Below, one piece after another: positions 45,545 to 58,200 of a stretch of DNA of 64,000 nt; within the stretch, counting starts at the first letter, position 1; every line of letters starts with the position of its first letter. The DNA is from Rhizophagus clarus (Eukaryota > Glomeromycota > Glomeromycetes > Glomerales > Glomeraceae). The DNA is taken from contig BLAL01000011.1 in assembly GCA_015698045.1 (NCBI GenBank), positions 1,986,501 through 2,050,500 on the forward strand, read 5' to 3'. Under the pieces are notes generated by a model, which saw nothing but the letters and a program-made list of their open reading frames with translations, did no database searches and was not told the DNA's origin. The position numbers and the translations under genes were made by a program.

Positions 45545-47170
45545 TAAAACTTTTAGAATGATTTGATTAATATTCGTAGAATACGACTAACTTTTGTACT
45601 TTTAATTATTTATCGTTTAAGTGATTTTAATTTTAAAGTGTAATTTTTTTTATTTTAAATCAACTTGTTAACTTTAAGAAATTATTCATAAGGGTTGGCA
45701 ATAATTTATATTTTGATTTTTATAAATCTAAATATAATAATATTTATAAAAAATTCTAAATTTTAAAACTATTTTTAAAATAGCAATAGTATATTAATAT
45801 TATATTAATATTAATTAAAATTAAAAATTCTGAAGTTTGTATATCATTTTATATTATTAATTTATTAATATTTAGTGAATTAATTTCACAATTTTTTTTT
45901 GCAATGATATAAAAAATTAATTTACTATTATTATATATATATTTATTATAATTAAATTATTTTTTTATATTTAAATAAAGTTATATATATCAGAAAAAAA
46001 ATTGCTTAGTAGAATAAAAAATTCAAAGGTTATAATAAAAGTTTGCTTAGCAGAATTTAAAATAATTTGCTTATTGATCATAGTAAATTTTAAAATTTTT
46101 ATCTGACCTATATATATATTGTTTAGGGTCCTGATCTGCCATTAAAACCTCCCATCATTATTCAAAAACAAAGATTTTTAAATGCTCCTAATCTCACTTT
46201 CATACAAATGCAGGCATTAATTCATTTGGGTAGTTGTTTTACATGGTTATATAAGAATTTATCAGGATTTTATAATGTTAATTTATTGGAAGATTCAGAT
46301 GATTTATTAATAGTTTATTAATTTATTATAGTTTTTTTTTATGTTTATAATTTTTTATTTTATTTTGTTTTAATTTATGATTTAGTTTAGTTTTATTTAG
46401 AGTTTAGGATTGATTTATACATTCATAGGTCACATCTAGCTAAACTGGATGGGTTATATTGTATTTTAATATTTTTAGCTAAATATTTTACAATGAATAT
46501 AACATGATTTTTGAATTAAAAAAAAAAAAAAAATCATTTCCTATACAAATATTGGGATATCTTAAAAAAAATTTCTATCAAAAATATCCATATACCTTAA
46601 AATTAAATTTTATGTACTTTTTAAAATCATATATAATCTATAATTTTACATTCTTTATAAGTTTACTTTATTTTTTTATATATATTTTTTTAAAATGATG
46701 AATTTTATTAAAAATAATATTTTAGTATTCTAAGTAAAATTGTTTAGAAAGTAAAAATACAAAAATATATCTGATTTTAAAACCATATAAAGTATATATG
46801 AAGTTTTATTTGAAATGTAAAAAAATGTTTTTTTTTATCATCAAATTAATTAACAATTTTAAAAAATGATCAGCAAATTATCATATAATTACAGAATTTT
46901 TTATTTTCTTACTATAGTTAAAGTATTAACTTTTTTTTTATATAAAATTTTTATTTTTATTTAATTATCTTCTATATATGTTTATAATATAGCTTAATTA
47001 AGTATTATATCATATTATTAAGACTGCACATTTCTGTAAAATTGACTGGTAGAATTTGCATTATTTATTATTACTTCTGAACATATAAACATTAAGTATC
47101 TGAAGAACTTAGTTTTTTTTTTGACTACTTAAAATCTTATTTGTCACAATCTTATTTGTCACTAGGTGAT
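45545..47170. other. Low-complexity AT sequence with one unexplained frame
   Basis: Mostly A/T. At 46128-46322 an open plus-strand stretch after a TTGTTTAG acceptor-like site reads GPDLPLKPPIIIQKQRF then MQALIHLGSCFTWLYKNLSG and stops. It looks coding but I do not recognise it. Confidence 0.4.
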
Positions 47171-47984
47171 CATATACATCGGGAAAATTATATCAGTTCA
47201 GATTTGCGATGATCTGTATTTTAGCAGATTGCCGCATTTTTTTAATGCAATTTTGTTAAGAATCTGTGCAATACTGCAGAAATTATTTTTTTTATTTTTT
47301 CAAAGATTTTTTTATGAAAAATTTGTGATAATCTTCAAAATTGTAGATTTTTAAAAATACTTTGTACAAAAATCTTTAAAGATTTTCACAATTTTCTTCT
47401 TTAATTTGATAAACTTTGCATATTTATTTTGATAAACTTTACATCACTAATTTTTTAAACTTTTTTAAAGAAACAATTTTTTTCTATCACTTTAAAAAAA
47501 TAATTTTATAACACTTTTAAAGAAATAATTCTTTTAAAGAAATAATTTTTTAACACTTTTAAAGAAATAATTTTTAACGCCTTAAAAAAATTAATTTGTT
47601 TAAAAATACCAAAGAAAAAAAAATAAATTTTTAATGGATTCTTTTTTAAGCTTCGAAGCTTGTCAGATAATCAGACTTTAAGAATAATTTTTTTTAAAAA
47701 AAAAAAATAAAAAATACTGTTTCTTTATAAGGTTCGAAGTCTTTAAGACAAGTTTTCCAATGTTTGACGGAATGCCAAAGGTACAAGTTCTGGATTAAAA
47801 CAAAAATTTTTTACTTATGATTTTAAAGTGCAGGATGAACGAGAAATTAGAAGTTTTCAAATTTTGAAGTTTTACGGACAAAAATGGCAAGATCTGTCTT
47901 GCAAAGCTATTTTAAAAATTTTTTTTTTTATAGCTTCTTTTCTAAATTTTGGACGAGCCCAAAGCCCTTTTCAGACTCTATCTC

Positions 47985-48149
47985 GAAGGTTAGAGATCCT
48001 GGATGTTAAAAAACAGCTCTGGACTCTTCACTTTGAAGGGCAGAGATCCTTGATGCTGAAGAACAGTTCTGGACTCTCCATTTTGAAGGTAAGAGGTTCT
48101 TGACACTGAAGAACGGCTTTGGACTCTCCATTTCGAAGGTTAAAGCCTT
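47985..48149 (+). repeat. Three direct copies of a 50-bp exon-like unit
   Basis: Three successive units with (A)GAGATCCTGGATG, GAACAG(T/C)TCTGGACTC and CATTTTGAAGG. They share the CTGGACTCTCCATTTCGAAGG ending with the downstream mini-exons but lack introns. Confidence 0.7.
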
Positions 48150-50605
48150 CAAGTATATTAATTTATTTAACGAACATTATAAACGTTCAATTTTTATTTT
48201 TATATTTTTTTAGGTCCAGAAGCCAAAGTACAGCTTCAGACTTTTTTTTTGTTATTTTTAATTTTTTTTGGGTTCCAGAAGTTGAAGTACAGCTCCAGAT
48301 TTTTTATTGATATTTAATTTAACGAACGTTAACTAACATTCGATTTCTTTTTCTTTTTTTTAGGTCTGGAACTCCATTTCGAGGTGGTCCACTTTAAGAG
48401 TAAAAAAAAAATTCATTTTTTTTTTGTATTTTAGCAAAACGTTAGTAACATTTCACTTTTTTTCCTTTTTTTAGATTCAGAACTCCATTTCGAGGTGGAC
48501 CACTAAGTAAAAAAAAAAATGATTTTTTTTTGTATTTTAGCGAAATGTTAGTAACATTTCACATTTCTTCAGTTTATAGGTCTGGAACTCCATTTCGAGG
48601 TGGACCACTAAGTGAAAAAAAAAAATGATTTTTTTTTGTATTTTAGCAAAACGTTAGTATCATTTCACATTTCTTCTTTTTTTAGGTCTGGAACTCTATT
48701 TCGAGGCGGACTACTAAGTAAAAAAAATGATTTTTTTTTGTATTTTAGCGAAACATTAGTAACATTTCGCATTTCTTCCTTTTTTTAGGTCTGGAACTCC
48801 ATTTCGAGGCAGACCATTTCAAGTAAAAAAAAATAAGTTTTTTTTTTGTATTTTAGCGAAATGTTAGTAACATTTTGCTTTTTTTCCTTTTTTTTAGGTC
48901 CTAGAACTCTATTTCAAGGCGGACCACTTTAAAAGTAAAAAAAAATTCATTTTTTTTTTGTATTTTAGCGAAACATTAGGCACATTTCGCTTTTCTTCTT
49001 TTTTTTAGGTTTGGAACTCCATTTGAGGTGGACCACTTTAAGTAAAAAAAATCATTTTTTTTTGTATTTTAGCAAAACGTTAATAACGTTTTGCTTTTAT
49101 TCCTTTTTTAGGTCTAAAACTCCATTTTGAGGCGGACCATTAAGTAAAAAAACAATTTTTTTTACTTTAATTTCAACAAACATTAACTAACGTTTATTTT
49201 CTTTCTTTTTTTAGGTCTGGAATTTCTTTAGAGGCAGACTATATGATATTTTGAAGGTAAAATATCTTTGAAAATTATTATTTTTTTTTGTTTTATTTAA
49301 ACGAATATTACTAATGTTTGTTTTTTTTTATTTTTTAGGTCTGGAAGTCCTTTATAGGCGGACTATTGTAAATAAAAAAAAAAATAATTTTTTTTTTTAC
49401 TTTTATTTCAACGAACGTTAACTAACGTTCATTTTCTTTCTTTTTTAGGTCTAAAAGAAGTGGACCGAGTTATTTCAAAGGTAAAAAAACTTCAAAATAA
49501 ATTTTTTTTTTATATTTTTATTTTACGAAACATTACTAATATTTCATTTCATTTTTTAGGTTCGGAACTCTAATTCAAAGTGAACCGTGGTATTTCGAAG
49601 ATAAAGAAACTTTGAAATATCTTTTTTTTATTATTTCAATGAATGTTAACTAACGTTTGTTTTCTTTCTTTTTTAGGTCCAGAACTATTTTAGGGGCGGA
49701 CTATGATATTTCGAAGGTATAATATCTTCGAAAATTATTATTTTTTTTATTTTATTTTAATGAACATTACTAACGTTCGTTTTTTTATTTTTTTAGATCC
49801 AGATGTTCCATTTTGAAGACTGGACTCTATTCGAAGGTAAGGCCTTCGATTTATTTTTTTTATTTTTATTTAACAAATATTAATAAATGTTCATTAATGT
49901 CCATTTTTTCTTTTTTAGATCTAGTAACCATTTTCGAAGACTATTTTGAAGGTATGACCTTCAAAAAAATATTTAATTTTTTTGTTTAATGAATGTTGCT
50001 AACATTCAATGTTTTTTATTTTTTAGGTCCAGACGAAGCCCAGACTCCATTCAAAGGTAATTCATCACTTTCAAATTTCTTTTTGCTTCTATTATAATGA
50101 ATGTTATTAACGTTCAATTTTTTCTTTCTTTTTAGATCCTGGACGTTAAAATACTGTATATCTCTTGAAAATACCTTTAATTTTTGGGTTTTTTTATTTA
50201 ATGAACGTTTACTAACGTTTTTTATTTTTTTATTCTTTCTTTTGTAGGTCTGCGGTTGGATTCCTAAAAGAAATTTCGAAGGTAAAACTTTGAAATTTGT
50301 TTAATTTTCTTTTTAACGAGACGTTTTATTAACACTTATTTTTATAGGTCTGGGGCTTCCTAGAACGTTACAAAACTTTGAAGGTGCTCTATGAAGTTTC
50401 TTTTACTATTTTTTTGAAATTTCTTAATAAAACATTTGCTAACATTTCATTTATTTTGTTTCTTGTAGGTTTACGGTTTCTGAACGAAGATTTTGAAGGT
50501 ATTTATCTTTGAAATTATTTCATTTTTTTTTATTTAAATGAAAAGTCAGCTAATATTTTCGCTTTTCTTTTATTATAGGTCTATAGTTTTCTTTAGGAGT
50601 GATAA
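48150..50605 (+). repeat. Tandem array of about 22 mini-exon/intron units
   Basis: Units of about 100-120 bp repeat head to tail. Each has a T-rich tract with TTTTTTTAG, a short exon (typically 28-45 nt, GTCTGGAACTCC...CGAGGCGGACCAC or a diverged form), a GTAAAA/GTAAGT-like donor, and an intron with a dyad such as GAACGTTAACTAACGTTC followed by TTTCTTTTTTTAG. Acceptors are at about 48213, 48363, 48475, 48580, 48685, 48789, 48897, 49008, 49111, 49214, 49340, 49450, 49560, 49677, 49796, 49919, 50027, 50136, 50249, 50349, 50470 and 50580. The exon core drifts along the array, with older-looking copies to the right. Whether it is transcribed and spliced cannot be seen. Confidence 0.8.
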
Positions 50606-51056
50606 TATTTTCACGTTTTGACACGTTTTGTTGGATCAAAAAAGTTAAAAGTTGTTTGTTGGAATCAAACCAACTGAAACAATGTCCAAACCATTAACAA
50701 CAACATAATTTGAACGTCAGTAAAGAAAAGAAAAGGGGACTTTTTAATTAGTGCATTTAGTTAGCAAATAGGATAGTTTAATATATATACTTTTAAATTT
50801 GTAAATATCTTTAATTAATAAATTAATATTAGTTAATATTAAAGTTAAAACACTGCCTAATTGTAAATTTGCATTAGTGTTTTTGAAAAATTTTGCAGAT
50901 TTATTTTTGAAAAATTTCACAGGTTTTTTTATGCTTGCAGATCTGCGCAGAAATCCATGAAATTTTTCAGTGCTGCATATCGGCATGTTCTCAGATCTGC
51001 GCAGAATTGAATTCCGCAGAATTGCGCAAATCTGCAGACCAAAATTTTTCCCGATG

Positions 51057-52270
51057 TAATTATCAAAACATAGTTACTTAACCTGGTACAAATTTCAGAT
51101 GTGTTAAGATTGCACCTCTATATTTTATAAAAAAGCATATAAACTTTTCAGCATAGCAGTCATTCTTATATCACCTTACCGATCATTGCTGATCATATAG
51201 TAAATTTGGTAATATTGGACTTTAAAGTTTCAGACGAAGCTACAGAAGTTTGCGCAAAGCTTGAAACTTTTATGGGCTATAATTTAACTGCCTTAAAATT
51301 AATGGCCAAAGTAATCAAATGTAATTTTAGGTAATTAAAAAGTTATGGCTAAAATTACACTTGCGATTATATTATTATAATCTGTATAATAAATATAAAC
51401 TTTCAAAATGTCATTTCTCAATCAATTTTTCACAAATATTTATGAAATTACTACCAAAATGTTTGTCTTATTAAGACAAATCCAACAAGCTATAAAACAT
51501 CAAATTCTTGTTACTAGTTGTCACAATATTATCAAATTATTACTAATTATTAAAATTCAGTCAATTTTTGGGTTTTAGTCAATTTTTGGATTTGAAAACA
51601 TTAATGTTTGAGCATTTGTATGAATTTAATAAAAAATAAATTATATAACTAAATTTTTGCTAATTGCTTTCAATTTTTTTTTTTTATAAATAGTCTAAAA
51701 ATTATAAGAAAATTCTTTATTTTTGAAAAATAACATACAATTCTAATAAAATTTAATATAATTATAGTAAATTTAAACTATTATTAAGCTGCTTATAAGT
51801 TTTAAGTATATATTATTATGTAGAATTGTTCAATTAAAACTAATTAATTTAATTATAGCAATGTGATAAAATTGAATAAATGATTAATAAATGATCGACA
51901 AAATTGTGATAAAATAGGGATGTCCGCTATGCTGAACTCTTCAAATACTTTTTTTGAACCCATGTTTTCCATGTTCATGTATCAAAATTTGATTGGGTAT
52001 TCACGAAATTTATTTACTTGTTGATCATCACCTGATTCATACGTTTTAGGTGTTTCAAAACGCAAACTCCTTTTTTTTACAAAACAAGCATGCACTTTAA
52101 TATTGCGAAAGTGCCAAAGTGCCGATCTTAGACGGATCAGTTTATAAGGATAATAATAACGTATATTTTAACAAATTTATACACTATAATAAATTGCCAA
52201 AAAAAAAAATAAAATAAAATAAAACATTAAATATAAAGAAATAAATAATACATTATAATAAGTTGTATGA
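51057..52270. other. AT-rich spacer between the mobile region and the gene block
   Basis: No gene. A small inverted repeat AAAGTTTC...GAAACTTT lies at about 51224-51270. Confidence 0.55.
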
Positions 52271-52965
52271 TCAATAATTAAATATAATCATGTTTATATT
52301 TATGAGATATACCGATACCCATAGCGAGCAGCTGAAAAAAAACTAAATAAAATAAAAAAATTTAGTCATCAAATTATAATTTCATAAGAATGATATTATT
52401 TATTTACCTAAGAACAGTGACAAGACCAGCAGGCATGAATTTTCCTCCTTTATAAAAACGAGATCCCATTACAAACAACAATAAAAGAGACACGACTACA
52501 TAATTAATTTAAGAAGATTAAAGATAGATTAAGAAATTTACATTAGAGTTAGATAAATTTACCCAAAGCTAAACCAACATTTCTTGGATTAGCGCTTACG
52601 CGATATGCTGCGAATGCCTATATAGAAGTGTAAATAATTAATTAAAATAGAAAACCCGTTTGCATCAATACTATTACTTACCGATAAACTGCCAAACGAT
52701 AAGCCAGCCACTAGAGAAGTCGTACTACCTATCTCATGGCAGTACAATGAAGTTTTTAGTTAATAAATAGGTCAATTAACGTAAAAAGTTAAATTTTTAA
52801 ATGTATTGACCTGCTTTAATAAAGCCAATTAAGCCGCCTAAAGTAACTATCTATTATTTAAAAAGAAAAAAGGTTATTCATTTCATAAATTTCCTAGCTA
52901 ATAAACTTCTATCTAATACTCACAAAAGCATAAGCATATCCAGGATAATCAGTATTATCAGACAT
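52271..52965 (-). CDS. TMEM14-family small membrane protein
   Basis: Six exons (52965-52924, 52850-52811, 52728-52682, 52617-52563, 52495-52408, 52331-52271) give 110 residues. TMEM14/UPF0136 proteins are four-helix membrane proteins of about 100-115 residues, some of which act in mitochondrial porphyrin/haem handling. Visible hallmarks are YAYAFIVTLGGLIGFIKAGS, LVAGLSFGSL, SANPRNVGLALG and the signature RFYKGGKFMPAGLV. The last exon is uncertain: canonical splicing gives a Cys/Trp-containing end, but the +1 frame of the same exon (LLAMGIGISHKYK) looks more like the family. Divergent to ATG14, 177 bp between start codons. Confidence 0.85.
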
Positions 52966-53142
52966 GATTACAATGTGGATGAAGAAAAAGTAAGATTTTG
53001 ATGATCTACAGAACAATCTCGCTTTTCAAAATTTTATAATATACATTGATTTGATTATTTGTCTGTACAACAATCACGTAATCATCAACCGTAACATTTT
53101 TAGTGCGTTTCTTTGGCAAAAAAAACACTATTTTTTTTTCAA
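52966..53142. promoter_or_regulatory. Shared divergent promoter of TMEM14 gene and ATG14
   Basis: Only 177 bp separate the two ATGs, so the core promoters must overlap. The interval is AT-rich with GATTTTGATGATC and TTGATTTGATTA stretches. No specific factor site can be assigned. Confidence 0.5.
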
Positions 53143-54754
53143 ATGGAGTGTCAACTTTGTCATAACTATCATAGCAAATTTTGCTGTACAATTTGTCTTC
53201 GTGAAAGGTATTATGTTTTTAATTATCATTTAATAAAGTTGTAATTTTCATAATTATTTCTATTTTTTAATTTTTTCAGATTGAGAACGTATAATGCGGA
53301 GCTGAAGCAGATCAATCAAGTTAAACAGCAAAAAATAGAACGAGCTAATAAATTTCTTTCGGGATCTACAAGGAAACTTCATATAAGTTTAGCCGATAAA
53401 CATGCTAGTCTACAAAAACTAAATAATCTGGAAGTAGAAATGAATAAAAGAAAAGAAGAAATAATTAGAGGTATATAGAAGTTTGTTTTTGTTTAAATAC
53501 TTATTAACTTACTTAATTATAATATAGATCGTCAAGAAATAGATTTAAGGAAAAAAAATTTACAATCAAGAAGACAAGTTTTATTAGATTCTCGTGCTTA
53601 TTTTAAAAAGTTCAAATCACATCAAAAAATTTTAATAACAAAAGACATTGATAATATTAAAGAAAAATGGCGAAATGCACATCAATTTTTAATTCATTCA
53701 AGAAAAGTTTTAATTGGTGAATTAGTTTCTATATTTGATTTAAAGAAATTAAACGATTATGAAACAAAATATTACCAAAATAATGGAATTTCGAGTAACG
53801 GTAGTAATAGCAAATTAATATCTTCAATTGGAAAAGTTGATGATGATTTTGAGTATTCAATTGCTGGGAGAAGTTTACCCAAAAAATCCGATTTTATAAG
53901 TAATTAATTTATTATAAAAATGAGCGATTAAAAGAACTATATTAAATTTCATTCTCTTTAATTTAGGATACCCACCCGAAGACATTAATACAGCGGTGGG
54001 TCATGTAATACATATTTTGGGTTTAATTGCTCATTATCTTGGTGTAAAACTTCCATTTACATTAGTAAACAAAGGATCAAATTCATACGCTGAAGGTTCG
54101 TTAAATGAAATAGCAGAAAGGTAATTGTTAATTAATTTTTTAAATTTTTTTAAAAATATATAATTTTCTTTTTTATTCAAAAATTTAAATATCGTTAATA
54201 ACGGTCAGGACTTTAACAATAGTAAAAGGCCACCACTTTTTTTAACAGCTGAAAATTTAGAAAGCTTTACTGTAGGAATGGCTATGCTTAATTATAATAT
54301 TGCTTATCTATGTCATACACAAGGTATTGAAATACCTTATCATAAAGTTCCTCATACTTTACATAACTTATCTCTTTGTTGTAGCGCTCCTAATCTTGGA
54401 AGGTAGGAATACCTTTTGAAGCGTTTAGTGATTCAGTAGTAAATTACTAAACTACCTCTTTTAAACTTATTTTATAAGGTACGGGCATCTCACCGCACTT
54501 AATCGAATACCTGATCAATCGTTTAATTTGGATTTTCAAGAAGTTGTACGAGTAATGTTGGCACGTAGGAATAGCTTAGATAATAACATTATAGGAACTA
54601 CTTTAAATGATTATTTTGAAGGAGGTAGTTGTTTATTTTTTTTATTAAAAAATTTTTATTGATATTATTAAAAAAATTTTATTCCTTTTTAGACAATGAA
54701 GATGAGAATGAAAATGAGGATGGAGAAACATGGGTTCTTTGTGATACTGTATAA
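53143..54754 (+). CDS. ATG14: Atg14-like subunit of the autophagy PI3-kinase complex
   Basis: Seven exons (53143-53207, 53280-53470, 53528-53899, 53967-54120, 54181-54402, 54479-54624, 54693-54754) give about 403 residues. Atg14 joins Vps34, Vps15 and Atg6/Beclin to make PI3P at the autophagosome site. The N-terminus has the diagnostic Cys pairs (C3-x2-C6 and C15-x2-C18 in MECQLCHNYHSKFCCTIC), then a long Lys/Glu-rich coiled coil, YPPEDINTAVGHVIHILGL, KRPPLFLTAENLESF and MAMLNYNIAYLCHTQG. Atg14 and Vps38/UVRAG share this C-terminal region; the Cys pairs favour Atg14. Oddity: phase demands exon 5 to start at 54181, but the intron then ends AA and not AG. Converges with ATG1. Confidence 0.88.
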
Positions 54755-55208
54755 TAATAAAATCAACAGGAATATTTCACTTGTAAATCAAATTTTTATA
54801 GAGTTCTTAAAACAATAGACCAATAAAATTATGTCAATTTTAAATAATAGTATTTTCATATTATTATACTTAATTAAACAGTAAAGCAATTTATTCAATT
54901 TAATTAATAAATAATTCTAATTTTCGATAACATATATTACAGTACGATTATTTATTAATTCATAAGGTTTCATTCTGGAGAAGGGTAATAAGATGTAGCT
55001 TACAATCAAACAGAATACGACTAAATGGTTTTTAGTGCATTCTTGAAGTGTTTTAAATGTGAAATGTTCAATTTTACTGCTTATTACAAAACCTACCTTT
55101 ATCATAATTTAGTTTATTTATGTGTTTGTTCTCTTTAACTTATTCAAATTAAAATAAATTTTAATGGCTTGAAATTATCCATCGATATTTTATTTAATCC
55201 TGTAATTA

Positions 55209-58200
55209 TTATCCGGGATTTTCGTTTTGTCCTGCAATAACTGGATTTTCTGAGTTAGTTAATTTCTTTCGCAAAGAGCTTAATCGTTTGTTAATTTCCT
55301 TAATATCTGTTCGTTTGGTAAAATAACAAAAACTTAGAACACAAAATATAATAAGATATTTACATAACAAAGGTTAACAAAGGTTAACAATATTACATAC
55401 ATCCATTTACAATCTTACGATCGTCGTCTTCGATCTTTTCGATCTTTTCATAGGAGTCTGGAGTCTCTAGAATGCCATTTAACATGTAGATGGCTGATTG
55501 ATATGCTTTTTCACATCCAGTTAAGTCCTCACCAACCAATTCGTTAAGAGCTGCTTGACGACTCTAACATATGTATGAAATAAAACTTATATAACAAAGA
55601 AAGAAAGAATGAATGAATAAATTTACAAATATAATTACCATTTCAAGTGCTCGATCATAAAGAAGCCTCTCTACACTGACACCGGTCAATTTTTCCTCTA
55701 CCGGAAGCCTAGATTTAGCGTATTCCGCCTTATCAAGGCATTCGTTAAACTTTGCACGAACCCATTGTACAGCTAATTGGTTTGTTTAAATAATTGGTTG
55801 TTTAAATATAAATATGATTATCACTTTCAATATCCAAAAAATGCTATTATTATATATAGAAAACTTTACCAGCAATTAATCTTGGAGAAGCTCTTTTTCC
55901 GCCAGGATAATTCATATTCTTTTCTCCATTCGTCCAATATTCCTTAGCACTATCCATAGCTGCCTGCAAAAAAGAAAGTGCCCTTAGATATAAACCAAAC
56001 GCCTCTTCCGCTTTTATTGCGGCTGTTTCTTCTGAGACAGGTATATCATCCACCATGTCGTTGCTAGCAGATGGTGGTGGTGGTAAAAGCTGATTAAATT
56101 TCGTACTAGCAAACTGGAAAATAACATATGCTTTGTGTGCATGATCCTCTATCGTTTTAACGACTGCTTCCTAAATTATTAAAAAATATATGCACCACCA
56201 TCTTTAACATGAATTTTTATTACTGATATAAAATGCCATATTACCTCTGCGGGATCATTCAAATCAGAAGAAGGAATTACAATAGCGTTTCCTTTTTGTT
56301 TTGAATATTTCTCGCTCCAAGATGGAGGTGAATTACCCGTTCCAAACAAACGACCTGACGCAACGGATAAAGCTCTCTCAAGAGCTGATAATGGTCTATT
56401 GGAATTACCGGAAGAATTTGCCCTTTCATGGCTTACAGAAATAGGCAAAGCAAAAGGTGGTGTCGTCGAAAAAAAGAATGATGCCGAAGTACTTGTATTC
56501 GGAGGCGTCGTTCGATATTGAACATCTAATTGGTTTGAAGGTCCAGCCAATACAATAGCAGTACCTTTATTTCCATATGTATGTGCTACCCCTTTTGGTG
56601 ATGCAGCATTGAATTCTATATCATATTCAGGCAGCATATATTATTTCTATTTGCAAAGAAATAAATTCAAATGCATAGCCAACCAATAAAAAGGTATGTA
56701 ATATATCTAATACCCTTTAATTGGTTTTTTGAAAATAACAAAAAAAATTCATACCATCTGCTAATGCATTAACTTCCACAGTCCGTTTCGATCCAACAAG
56801 AACATATTCTCTTTCAAATTCATACCCAGTTAATTCTTCTCCATTCGATCGACTAGTTAAAGTTTCATTTTCATCAATTCGTTTTTTATTTGTTACTTCT
56901 TCAGTCAAAGGTTTTTGCACTAATAAGGAAGGAGATGGTGATGAATTATCATATGGTGGTTGTAAATCTGTATTGACTTGAAGGTTATTATTATTGTCAA
57001 CACTTTTTGTTATTCCTGTTGTTGTTGTGCCTAAATATTTAGTGTTTCTTTGACAAAAATTAAAGGTCAACATGAATTTCTCACATGATTTTTTAAAAAA
57101 AAATTTTACAATGATATAATACCGATTATCCCTAGAAGCTTTTTTTTGTAAAGGATTAATATAATCCACTAAATTTCCTTTCTGTGGTATGTCATAATCT
57201 TTACGGGAAACATTAGGTTTAGTGTGAGTTTGTGGATTTCTTAATTGATTATTAAAATTTTCTTGGTATATTACTGGAGCTGGGGATGATTTTGACCTAT
57301 CCCTAACATGCGTTTTAGATTCCTTGTCCTGGGTGTTTATTATAGTAATACCTTTGAGTTTTGAATCATGTCCGGATCTTTCTTTTGAATGCAATGTTTT
57401 ATTAGATGACCTTGGTTGCAAAGGTTCTAATCTACCTGTTACACAAGGGTGCATAAAGAATTCCTCAAATGAAATACGTTCTACAGGGTTACGTTTCAAC
57501 AAATGTCTTATTAAATCTTTGAGTTCTTCACTTACAACTGGAAATGTTCCAGTATTATTTAAAGTTACTTTATTTGTAGGTGACTTTGTTGAATCCAATT
57601 GAGATCCTGTTTGTATAATTCCGGACGATTCATTAGGAAATCTAATTTTATCACCACCTTTTTCAATTTTTCTTAATAAATCCACATGATTTTGAGCTCT
57701 AAATGGAGGTTTACCAACACTCATTTCATATAAAACAGCACCGACACTCCAAAGATCAGCTTTGGCGTCATATTTTTCATAACGTAATATCTCCGGAGCC
57801 ATATAAAGTGGCGAACCACATAATGTCTCTGCCAAACTAGTAGATGGTAATATACGAGCAAAACCAAAGTCAGCAATTTTTAAAATAGGAAGATCAGGCG
57901 AACCAACAATATGCCCTTTTTGTTTATCAGTAGGTGGTGGCTGCAACAATAGATTCTAGCATCATTAAATAAAAATGAGAAAAAATTCGCATAAATTTAA
58001 TATTCATTATTACAAATATATAAACATAGCACCTGAGGTTTGATATCACGATGTATTAGGTTCTGTGATCTTAGGAACTCCAGCGCGTTTGCTGAAAGAA
58101 AATATATAGTATTATAAATAAACAATATATTGTAAAATGTGTGATTGAATTGACTGATAATAATGCAATTGCAATTATGAACATCCCCAATAAACTTGTG

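Larger units (their letters stand above)
47177..51056. mobile_element. 3.9-kb non-autonomous element filled by a mini-exon array
   Basis: Inverted ends CATCGGGAAAA...CAGATTTGCG (47177 onward and, complemented, up to 51056) match over about 32 bp with small gaps. They are flanked by TA on both sides, either a 2-bp duplication or part of the end. Inward there are repeated CAGAT(C/T)TGCGCAGA motifs, especially at 50890-51040. There is no transposase. The interior is the array at 48150-50605. The superfamily is not certain: TA flanks suggest Tc1/mariner-type insertion, while the subterminal clusters resemble CACTA elements. Confidence 0.6.

Noticed and set aside
48150-50605. CRISPR-like array
   Set aside because: Spacers are not unique, periods vary, and every unit carries eukaryotic splice signals in a fungal genome.
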